From the NCBI GenBank assembly GCA_019638085.1, contig JAHBUL010000007.1, positions 124,001 to 188,000 of the forward strand: 64,000 nt of DNA, written 5' to 3'. The stretch comes from Flavobacteriales bacterium (GTDB taxonomy: Bacteria > Bacteroidota > Bacteroidia > Flavobacteriales_F > PHOS-HE28). Position 1 is the stretch's first letter. Every line of letters begins with the position of its first letter. Shown one piece after another: positions 57,583-64,000 of the stretch. Below the pieces are notes generated by a model. That model was not told where the DNA came from. It made no database searches and saw only the letters and a program-made list of their open reading frames with translations. The position numbers and the translations under genes were made by a program.

Positions 57583-57830
57583 GGCTCGCGCTCGGGTTTT
57601 TGCCGAGTGCGTTCCCGCATAGGGCCTCAGGCCCGCCTCATGCCGGGATCGCTCAGGACTCAAACGGGCCGGAGGCCCTAGCACACTTGCTACTCGGCAA
57701 GAAGCCGAGCGGCAGCAATTGGACGAAATCGACCCTTCGAGAACCTCAGGGACCGATTTCTTGAACCTCAGGGACCGGTTTCCGGATGAGCACGGTCCCT
57801 GAGGTTCTCGAAGGGCCGTGGGCATCCATT
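57583..57830. repeat. Two REP-like units and three CCTGAGG hairpins
   Basis: In the 272 bp gap, an inverted REP-like unit (57583-57637, CTCGGGTTTTTGCCGAG) is followed by a forward unit (57664-57720, GGGCCGGAGGCCC, CTCGGCAAGAAGCCGAG). Then come a hairpin with arms GAAATCG (57725-57731) and CGATTTC (57754-57760), a CCTCAGGGACCGGTTTCC half unit, and a third hairpin with left arm GATGAGCACGG and right arm CCGTGGGCATC (57785-57829). No gene is visible. Confidence 0.85.
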
Positions 57831-57832
57831 CC

Positions 57833-58645
57833 CTACACCGGCACGGCCATCACCGGGCAGTGCACTTCGCGTAGCACACGTTCGGTCTTGCTTCCCCGTA
57901 GCATGTCGAGGAAGCCGTCGTGGCCCTTGGTGGACATGACCACGAGGTCGGCGCTGGTATCGTTGGCCACCTTCACGATGGTGTCCACGGGGTCGCCTTC
58001 GCGGAGCATGTGCTCAACGGTCCAGTTCGGATGTTCCGGAATGCTGACCGGGGGTGAGCTGTAGACCCCGCCTACGTGCAAGAAGGTGAAGCGTACGAGG
58101 CCATCGGACAGCGCCTTCGCCGTGTGCACGGCCATGTCGATGGCGCGTTGTGGCCTGGGATCCATCGTCACCGGTATGAGGATGCTCCGCAGGTTGACCT
58201 TACCGGTGTCGGCATCCACCAGGCCTTTGGCATTCTCGGGCACGAAGAGGGTGGGTTCGCCGGCACCGCGTGCGAGCGGCTCGGCCACCTTGCGCTTCAG
58301 CCAGTTGTTCCCGCTGCCTTGGTGCGTGGCCAGCACGATGAGGTCGGAAGGATGTTCGCTGAGGTAGTTCAGGCAACTGCCCACCGGGCGCTTGCCCTGC
58401 ATCAATTGCTTGCGCACGCGCATGCCGGTCCGCTCGAATTCTTCGAGGTCGTGTTCATCGTGGAGCAGGCCCCAGCGGCTCAAGGTCTTGCGTACGCCGG
58501 GGAGGTCGGCCCACTCGCCTTCGCCGGTGCCGTCCACGTGCATGATGGTAAGGGCTCCTTTGGTGGTGGCCGCGATGCGCAGGGCGATCAGAAAGGCAGT
58601 GGTGCTGCCGTGCCCGAGGTCGGTGGGGTGGAAGATGCGGTTCAT
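57833..58645 (-). CDS. Tandem universal stress protein
   Basis: The 270-residue protein starts at MNRIFHPTDLGHGSTTAFLI (ATG at 58645) and contains two USP domains. The first (1-140) has the P-T-D-x-x-x-x-S start and LIVLATHQGSGNNWLKRKVA. The second (about 155-270) has SILIPVTMDPRPQRAIDMAV and LVVMSTKGHDGFLDMLRGSK followed by HCPVMAVPV. The G-2x-G-9x-G-S/T type nucleotide loop is better preserved in the second half. USPs bind ATP and help survival under starvation or redox stress. It is divergent from nuoJ. Confidence 0.88.
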   Translation of the reverse strand: MNRIFHPTDLGHGSTTAFLIALRIAATTKGALTIMHVDGTGEGEWADLPGVRKTLSRWGLLHDEHDLEEFERTGMRVRKQLMQGKRPVGSCLNYLSEHPSDLIVLATHQGSGNNWLKRKVAEPLARGAGEPTLFVPENAKGLVDADTGKVNLRSILIPVTMDPRPQRAIDMAVHTAKALSDGLVRFTFLHVGGVYSSPPVSIPEHPNWTVEHMLREGDPVDTIVKVANDTSADLVVMSTKGHDGFLDMLRGSKTERVLREVHCPVMAVPV

Positions 58646-58662
58646 CGTAGGGGTTTCGTGGG

Positions 58663-58670
58663 GCAAGGTA
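58663..58670 (-). promoter_or_regulatory. Putative -7 promoter element of the universal stress gene
   Basis: On the minus strand this reads TACCTTGC, 17 bases before the ATG at 58645, with the TACCTT core shared by other genes here. Confidence 0.4.
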
Positions 58671-58936
58671 GCCGTGGGTAGTGGGATGGAAGCTGAGGTT
58701 GATCAGGCGATCAGACGATCGGATGAGCAGTTGAGGGAATGCCGTTGCCGCGAGCGGGGTGTCGGAGAACTCCCATGCGGAGAACCACAGATGGACCCAG
58801 ATGATGTGCCGGAGGTAAGCCTTGCGGAAGTCACATGGGACGCGGCTTTGGCCAAGTGCCCCTGACAACTGACAGCTGACAACGGACAACTAACCTACAC
58901 AAGCCCTCGCCAATCCAAACGAAGGCTTTACTTTCG
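58671..58936. other. Divergent intergenic region before the nuo operon
   Basis: This 316 bp gap has no gene. It contains a GATCAGGCGATCAGACGATC quasi-repeat (58699 onward), a degenerate GAGAACCACAGATGGACCC stretch (58778 onward), and a TGACAACTGACAGCTGACAA quasi-repeat (58863 onward). A TACTTTCG element at 58929-58936, 25 bases before nuoJ, is the best candidate -7 box for the nuo genes. Confidence 0.6.
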
Positions 58937-58961
58937 CCGCCGTTCCCCCGAAAGGGTCGCC

Positions 58962-59504
58962 ATGGTTTACCTGTTTTATCTCTTCGCAGCCATCTCCGTT
59001 ATTGCCGCCTTGGTGGTGGTGGCGGCGAGGAGCCCGATCAACAGTGCGATCGCGCTGGTGGTGTGTTTACTGAGCATTGCCGGGCACTACATCCTGCTGA
59101 ACGCGCAGTTCCTGGCCATGGTGCACGTGATCGTGTATACCGGTGCGATCCTCGTGCTGATGCTCTTTGTGATCATGTTGCTGAACATGAACGAGGAGGT
59201 GGAGGTGCGCAAGCCGCTGATCACACGGATCCTGGCGATACTCACCGCGGGCCTGTTGCTGTTGGTGTTGCTGGCCGCCACGCGCCAAGGCCTGGAGATG
59301 AGCGCACCGGAGAGCTTCAACCCGGGCATCGGCCTGGTGAAGGCCATCGGTATGGCCCTCTTCCATGAATTCCTGATCCCCTTCGAGGTGAGCAGCGTCC
59401 TCTTCCTTTCGGCCATGGCCGGGGCGATGATGCTGGCCAAGAAGGACGGTACCGAGCACGTGAACCTGCCGCCCAGTAGCGAGCCCAAAGATCCCGCCGC
59501 CTGA
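58962..59504 (+). CDS. nuoJ: NADH-quinone oxidoreductase subunit J
   Basis: The 180-residue membrane protein has five helices and the NuoJ signatures SPINSAIALVVCLLSIAGHY and VHVIVYTGAILVLMLFVIML. NuoJ is a small core subunit of the membrane arm of complex I. Its third helix forms the pi-bulge that couples quinone chemistry to proton pumping. It is the first gene of a tightly packed nuoJKLMN run: the stop overlaps the nuoK start by 1 bp. The start follows a promoter-like gap and not nuoI, so the operon is split here. Confidence 0.95.
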   Translation: MVYLFYLFAAISVIAALVVVAARSPINSAIALVVCLLSIAGHYILLNAQFLAMVHVIVYTGAILVLMLFVIMLLNMNEEVEVRKPLITRILAILTAGLLLLVLLAATRQGLEMSAPESFNPGIGLVKAIGMALFHEFLIPFEVSSVLFLSAMAGAMMLAKKDGTEHVNLPPSSEPKDPAA

Positions 59505-59833
59505 TGGAGGACGTGATGACCGCCATCCGCGTGGTGCCGCTGGACCACTACTTGATCCTGTGCTTCCTGCTCTTCAGCATCGGCATGGCGGGTGCCATGC
59601 TGCGCCGCAATATCCTGATCGTGATCATGTGCCTGGAGCTGATGCTCAACAGCGTGAACCTGCTGCTGGTGGCCTTCAGCGCCTACCACGGCGATGCCGG
59701 CGGACAGGTGATGGTGTTCTTCATCATGCTCGTGGCCGCCGCCGAAGTGACGGTGGGCCTGGCCATCCTGGTGCAGCTGAAGCGCAATACGGAAGGCGTT
59801 GATATCAACCAATTGAACCGCCTGAAATGGTAA
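59504..59833 (+). CDS. nuoK: NADH-quinone oxidoreductase subunit K
   Basis: This 109-residue, three-helix protein has the NuoK pattern: LFSIGMAGAMLRRNILIVIM, then CLELMLNSVNLLLVAFS with the conserved membrane glutamate, then MLVAAAEVTVGLAILVQL with the second glutamate. These two glutamates are part of the proton path of complex I. The ATG at 59504 overlaps nuoJ by 1 bp; a second ATG at 59516 is possible. The gene overlaps nuoL by 7 bp. Confidence 0.95.
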   Translation: MEDVMTAIRVVPLDHYLILCFLLFSIGMAGAMLRRNILIVIMCLELMLNSVNLLLVAFSAYHGDAGGQVMVFFIMLVAAAEVTVGLAILVQLKRNTEGVDINQLNRLKW

Positions 59834-61713
59834 GGACCGAGCTGCTCGCCATACTGGTGCCGGCCCTGCCCCTGCTGGGCGTACTGATCACCGGCTTCGG
59901 GCGCCGCAAGCTTTCCGCCTACGCTGCGGGCGGCATCGCCTCCGCCATGGTGGCCCTGAGCTTCGTGCTCAGCCTGTTGCTCTTCCTGGGGCACGACGGC
60001 CAAACGCACATCGTTCACCTCTTCAACTGGATCACCGTGGGGGAGATGAACATCCCCTTCGCCTTCCAGATCGATTCGCTTTCCCTGTGGATGATGCTCG
60101 TGGTGACCGGCATCGGTTCGCTGATCCATGTGTACTCCATCGGCTATATGCACGACGACCCGCGCGTGGCCACCTTCTTCGCGCAGCTGAACCTCTTCAC
60201 CTTCGCCATGCTCTTGCTGGTGATGGGCGCCAACTTCCTGGTGACCTTCATCGGTTGGGAGGGCGTGGGCCTATGCAGCTACCTGCTGATCGGCTTCTGG
60301 TATAAGACCCCGGAATTCAACTACGCCGGGCGGAAGGCCTTTGTGATGAACCGCATCGGTGATGTGGGCATGGTGTTGGCCATGGCGCTGATGTTCCTGC
60401 AGTTCGGTACGCTGAACTACGTGGGCATCATGGACCAGGCCGGCTCCTTCGCGCCCAGCAATCCGCTGCTGGTGATGGCCACGCTGCTGCTCTTCCTTGG
60501 TGCCACGGGCAAAAGCGCCCAGCTGCCCCTGCTTACCTGGTTGCCGGACGCCATGGCGGGCCCCACCCCGGTGAGCGCCCTGATCCACGCCGCTACCATG
60601 GTAACGGCGGGCATCTTCCTTGTGGTGCGCAGCTCCGTGCTCTTTGAACTGGCGCCTTACACACAGGACATCATTCTCTGGGTGGGTGTGGCCACGGCCC
60701 TCTTCGGTGCCACGGTGGGCCTCTTCCAGAACGACATCAAGAAGGTATTGGCCTATTCCACCGTGAGCCAGCTGGGCTACATGTTCGCTGCACTGGGTGT
60801 GAGCGCTTATAGCGCCGGCATGTTCCACGTTACCACGCACGCCTTCTTCAAGGCCCTGCTATTCCTGGCCGCAGGCAGCGTGATCCACGCCTTGGGCGGG
60901 GAGCAGGACATCCGCAAGATGGGTGGCCTGAAGGGCGTGACCAAGACCACCTATGTGACCTTCCTGATCGCCACGCTGGCCATTACCGGCATTCCGCCGT
61001 TCAGCGGCTTCTTCAGCAAGGACGGCATCCTCGCAAGCACCTTCGCCGACAGCCCCTTGGCCTATGGCGTGCTGGTGTTCGCCGCCATGCTCACCGCCTT
61101 CTACATGTTCCGCCTGCTCTTCCTCACCTTCTTCGGCACCTACCGCGGCACGGCACAGCCACACGAGAGCCCGAAGGTGATCACGGTTCCCTTGGTGATC
61201 CTCGCGGTGTTGAGCGCCATCGGTGGTGCTCTGAACATCCCCCACGTTTTCGGTGGAAGCGAGTGGTTGAAGAACGAGTTGGCCACGGCGGTGGAAGGCA
61301 TGGTGGGCGAGCACGTCGCACTCTCCGCTTCCACGGAATACACCTTGATGGCCATCAGCACCCTGCTGGTGGTGATCACCATTTGGTACACCTGGACGCT
61401 CTTCGGCAAGAAGACCACCTTGGACGGCGAGCCCGCCGACATGCCTTTCCTGAAGCGCCTGATCGCCAAGCGCTGGATGCTGGATGAACTCTATGCCTTC
61501 CTCATTGAAAGACCCTATGGCTGGATGAGCCGCCACTTCTTCAGCATAGCAGAGACCAAGGTGGTGGTGCCCTTTACCATAGGCACTGGCAAGACCACCC
61601 ATGGTTTTGCGGAATGGCTGCGCAAAGTGCAGACCGGCAATACCAGCTTCTACCTCTTCGGGCTGATGCTCGGGGTGGTCGTGTTCCTCCTCATCACCTA
61701 CTTCAGCGCGTGA
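59827..61713 (+). CDS. nuoL: NADH-quinone oxidoreductase subunit L
   Basis: The 628-residue antiporter-like subunit has the proton-translocation signatures: WEGVGLCSYLLIGFW with the conserved glutamate, TWLPDAMAGPTPVSALIHAATMV with the lysine/histidine region, and a long C-terminal lateral helix with closing transmembrane segment (YLFGLMLGVVVFLLITYF). NuoL is the distal pump of complex I. It starts inside the last codons of nuoK (7 bp overlap) and ends 2 bp before the nuoM start. The length is normal for the family. Confidence 0.96.
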   Translation: MVRTELLAILVPALPLLGVLITGFGRRKLSAYAAGGIASAMVALSFVLSLLLFLGHDGQTHIVHLFNWITVGEMNIPFAFQIDSLSLWMMLVVTGIGSLIHVYSIGYMHDDPRVATFFAQLNLFTFAMLLLVMGANFLVTFIGWEGVGLCSYLLIGFWYKTPEFNYAGRKAFVMNRIGDVGMVLAMALMFLQFGTLNYVGIMDQAGSFAPSNPLLVMATLLLFLGATGKSAQLPLLTWLPDAMAGPTPVSALIHAATMVTAGIFLVVRSSVLFELAPYTQDIILWVGVATALFGATVGLFQNDIKKVLAYSTVSQLGYMFAALGVSAYSAGMFHVTTHAFFKALLFLAAGSVIHALGGEQDIRKMGGLKGVTKTTYVTFLIATLAITGIPPFSGFFSKDGILASTFADSPLAYGVLVFAAMLTAFYMFRLLFLTFFGTYRGTAQPHESPKVITVPLVILAVLSAIGGALNIPHVFGGSEWLKNELATAVEGMVGEHVALSASTEYTLMAISTLLVVITIWYTWTLFGKKTTLDGEPADMPFLKRLIAKRWMLDELYAFLIERPYGWMSRHFFSIAETKVVVPFTIGTGKTTHGFAEWLRKVQTGNTSFYLFGLMLGVVVFLLITYFSA

Positions 61714-61715
61714 GC

Positions 61716-63164
61716 ATGGAACTCCTGGCCCTGATCCTCATCCCCTTCCTGGCAGCCACGGCGCTGCTGGCTTTCCGTCCGGCGGCAGCGGCTGCGCGCG
61801 GCTTGGCGTTGACCTCCACCCTGCTGACCTTGGCGTTCGCGCTCTGGCTCTGGTACACGTGGACCGGTGTGGCCGTTACCGGCATCTCGCACGATTGGGT
61901 GCCCGCCTGGGGCATGCGCTTCAAGCTGGGCTACAGCGGCATAGGCCTGCTGATGATCCTGCTCACCGGCGTGCTCTTCCCCTTCATCATCGGCACGGGC
62001 TACAAGCAACCCACTGGCGACCCCGCCTTGGTGAACTCGATGCTCCTCTTCTCGCAGGCCGCCCTCTTCGGGGTGTTCATGGCGCAGAACGCCTTCCTCT
62101 TCTACATCTTCTTCGAGCTGTCGCTTATCCCGATCTTCTTCCTCCTGCTGTTCTGGGGCGGGGAGCACAAGCGGGCCATCACCATCCGCTTCTTCCTCTA
62201 CACCCTGCTCGGCGGGCTCGCGCTGCTCTTCTCCATCGCCTACGTCACCCTGCAGACGCCCCTGCCGCACAGCGCCGACTTCAGCGCACTGGCCGCCTTG
62301 GAGCTGCCGATGAGCACGCAGTACTGGTTGTTCTGGACGATGTTCCTGGCCTTCGCCATCAAGATGCCGATCTTTCCCTTCCACAGCTGGCAGCCGGAGA
62401 CCTACGTGATGGCGCCCACGCAAGGGACCATGGTACTCAGCGCCGTGATGGGCAAGATGGGGATCTACGGCGTCGTGCTCTTCCTCTTCACCATCGTGCC
62501 GGAAGGAGCGCTCCACTGGACCAATCTCGTACTGGTGATCAGTCTCTTCGGTGCACTCTACGCCGCAGTGATCGCCTTCCGCCAGGACGACTTCAAGCGC
62601 TTGGTGGCCTATTCCTCCATGAGCCACATGGGCCTGATGTGCGCCGCCCTCTTCACCTGGAACGCATACGGCATCAGCGGTGGCCTCTACCAAACCTTCG
62701 CGCACGGCGTGCTGATGGTCTGCCTCTTCTACATCGTAGGCATGATGTACCAGCGCGTGGGCACCAACGACCTTTCCGCCATGGGCGGGCTGAAGACGCG
62801 TATGCCGCGCATGGCCCTCCTCTTTATGCTCGTGGTAGGCAACGCCATCTCCATGCCGCTCACCCAAAGCTTCGTTGGCGAATGGCTGATGTTCAACGGC
62901 CTCTGGCAGCTGGACCATTGGATGGCGGTGGCCGGTGTGGTGCTGATCGTCCTCGGGGCCATCTACATGCTCTATGCCTACCAGCGCGTGCTGTTGGGCC
63001 CCGACCGCCAATTGGAAGTGGCCGACGCGGACGACGAGGAGCACTTCTTCCTGGTCCCGCTGATCGCCATCACCTTCGTGGTGGGCGTATTCCCGAATAT
63101 CGTGTTGCATCTGGTGGATGGCCCCGTGCAGCAATTGTTGAACTCTTTCACCTCGCTGCCTTGA
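61716..63164 (+). CDS. nuoM: NADH-quinone oxidoreductase subunit M
   Basis: The 482-residue antiporter-like subunit starts at MELLALILIPFLAATALL (ATG at 61716; a reading from 61614 lies within nuoL). It has FYIFFELSLIPIFFLLLFWG with the conserved glutamate, the discontinuous helix region PIFPFHSWQPETYVMAPTQG, and YSSMSHMGLMCAALF. NuoM is one of three proton-pumping subunits of the membrane arm. The stop is followed after 1 bp by the nuoN ATG, so translation is coupled. Confidence 0.95.
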   Translation: MELLALILIPFLAATALLAFRPAAAAARGLALTSTLLTLAFALWLWYTWTGVAVTGISHDWVPAWGMRFKLGYSGIGLLMILLTGVLFPFIIGTGYKQPTGDPALVNSMLLFSQAALFGVFMAQNAFLFYIFFELSLIPIFFLLLFWGGEHKRAITIRFFLYTLLGGLALLFSIAYVTLQTPLPHSADFSALAALELPMSTQYWLFWTMFLAFAIKMPIFPFHSWQPETYVMAPTQGTMVLSAVMGKMGIYGVVLFLFTIVPEGALHWTNLVLVISLFGALYAAVIAFRQDDFKRLVAYSSMSHMGLMCAALFTWNAYGISGGLYQTFAHGVLMVCLFYIVGMMYQRVGTNDLSAMGGLKTRMPRMALLFMLVVGNAISMPLTQSFVGEWLMFNGLWQLDHWMAVAGVVLIVLGAIYMLYAYQRVLLGPDRQLEVADADDEEHFFLVPLIAITFVVGVFPNIVLHLVDGPVQQLLNSFTSLP

Positions 63165-63165
63165 G

Positions 63166-64000
63166 ATGAGCGCGCTGATCCTCATTTCCGTGTTGGCCGT
63201 GCTGGTGCTCTACCTGGGCCTCTACAACAAGAAGAGCTGGCTTGCCCCCTTGGGCATCCTCGGCCTGGCGGGTGCGATCGTTCTCTTCGCCACCGGCTGG
63301 CACATCCCCCACCACCTGCTGGCGGGGATGCTGGAATTCGACCGCTTCAGCATCGGATTCAGCATCGGCATGGCGGCGATCACCCTGCTGATCTTCCTCT
63401 TCGGCCCGGACTATTACACGCGCATGCAACAGCACGTGGCGGAGCAGTATGCGCTGATGCTCTTCTCGCTGGTGGGCGGTTTCCTGCTGAGCTCCTATAC
63501 GAACATGCTGATGCTCTTCCTGGGCATCGAGATCCTGAGCATCCCGCTCTACGTGCTGGCCGGTGCCAAAAAGAACAGCCTGCGCAGTACCGAGGCCTCG
63601 TTGAAGTACTTCCTCCTCGGCTCCTTCGCCACGGCCTTCCTGTTGATGGGGATCGCGCTGCTCTACGGATTGGCCGGTTCCTTTGACCTCGGCGTGATCA
63701 GCGCGCACATCGCTGGTGCCGGTAGCTCGGACCTGGTGCTCAACTTCGCCCTCTTCTTCGTGGTGACCGGCCTGGCCTTCAAGGTGGGCGCGGTGCCCTT
63801 CCACTTCTGGGTGCCGGACGTGTACCAAGGCGCTCCCACGCTGGTGACCACCTTCATGGCCACCGTGGTGAAGATGGCGGCCTTCGCCGGTTTCTACCGC
63901 TTCATCGACATCACCGGCATGCCGGATGCGCTGGCCCGGATCATGGTGTTGCTGGTGCTGGCCACCCTGCTGGTGGGCAACGTGGCCGCACTGCGCCAAA
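63166..64000 (+). CDS. nuoN: NADH-quinone oxidoreductase subunit N, partial
   Basis: The frame starts at MSALILISVLAVLVLYLGLY (ATG at 63166) and runs off the right edge; 278 residues are visible of an expected 460-490. Signatures are MLMLFLGIEILSIPLYVLAG with the conserved glutamate, STEASLKYFLLGSFATAFLL with the membrane lysine, and GAVPFHFWVPDVYQGAPTLV. NuoN is the pump nearest NuoK. It completes the J-K-L-M-N series. Confidence 0.95.
   Translation, partial: MSALILISVLAVLVLYLGLYNKKSWLAPLGILGLAGAIVLFATGWHIPHHLLAGMLEFDRFSIGFSIGMAAITLLIFLFGPDYYTRMQQHVAEQYALMLFSLVGGFLLSSYTNMLMLFLGIEILSIPLYVLAGAKKNSLRSTEASLKYFLLGSFATAFLLMGIALLYGLAGSFDLGVISAHIAGAGSSDLVLNFALFFVVTGLAFKVGAVPFHFWVPDVYQGAPTLVTTFMATVVKMAAFAGFYRFIDITGMPDALARIMVLLVLATLLVGNVAALRQ

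Noticed and set aside
61698..63185. 495-residue minus-strand frame, and a 436-residue plus-strand alternative frame
   Set aside because: Both overlap nuoM, which has complete subunit motifs. Their translations are rich in His/Glu/Gln or Arg/His as expected from out-of-frame reading.
1..64000. tRNA, rRNA or riboswitch
   Set aside because: No cloverleaf-like or rRNA-like sequence was noticed in the gaps, which are short or filled with repeats. A covariance-model scan would be the decisive test.

Overview
The window looks like a chromosomal piece of a GC-rich member of the Bacteroidota, probably Flavobacteriales-like. The evidence is two secreted proteins with type IX secretion C-terminal signals (type A at 2250-3137, type B at 8173-10065), recurrent TAnnTTTG-like promoter elements in place of sigma70 boxes, and a Nuo-type complex I block. 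The exact lineage is an inference. No rRNA, tRNA or CRISPR was seen.

Layout. (1) 1-10.1 kb: envelope and signalling genes, including a cut-off delta-60-repeat propeller protein, a GIY-YIG-like protein, a T9SS type A protein, a large propeller-sensor histidine kinase overlapping its LuxR-type regulator, a membrane protein, a cupin and a T9SS type B protein. (2) 10.1-21.6 kb: a co-directional metabolic cluster of class III aminotransferase, nitrilase-family amidase, VOC protein, long Orn/Lys/Arg decarboxylase, ATP-grasp ligase, C45 Ntn-hydrolase and aldehyde dehydrogenase, followed by a histone H1-like protein. The enzyme classes are those needed for an acyl-protected diamine-to-amino-acid route that resembles the Puu pathway in logic but not in its protein families. 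(3) 21.6-25.9 kb: small genes separated by dense families of short intergenic repeats.

(4) 25.9-48.6 kb: a defence-like region. It starts with a 1593-residue exonuclease/RecQ/UvrD protein. An extended type III restriction operon follows on the minus strand: mod, HNH-DGQHK protein, RhuM, Doc, a 2.2 kb inserted cassette, res, a SIR2-like protein and an HELAH metallopeptidase. The cassette carries a TIGR04255 three-gene module and lies between 28 bp direct repeats copied from the 5' end of res. A divergent DUF433/PIN-like toxin-antitoxin pair and a SNF2 helicase-DUF4391 pair complete the region.

(5) 48.9-58.6 kb: an SRAP gene, a striking 19-copy array of 21 bp palindromic units, a fibronectin III protein, a GNAT enzyme, a lipoprotein, a 7TM protein plus histidine kinase, and two secreted proteins that share a nearly identical leader. 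A RAYT-type transposase sits among REP-like palindromes, and a tandem universal stress protein ends the region. (6) 58.9-64 kb: nuoJ-K-L-M-N, with nuoN running off the edge and nuoA-I not adjacent.

Most promising for follow-up: the diamine cluster, the 21 bp palindrome array, the SIR2/metallopeptidase extension of the type III operon, the repeat-flanked TIGR04255 cassette, and the exonuclease/RecQ/UvrD protein.
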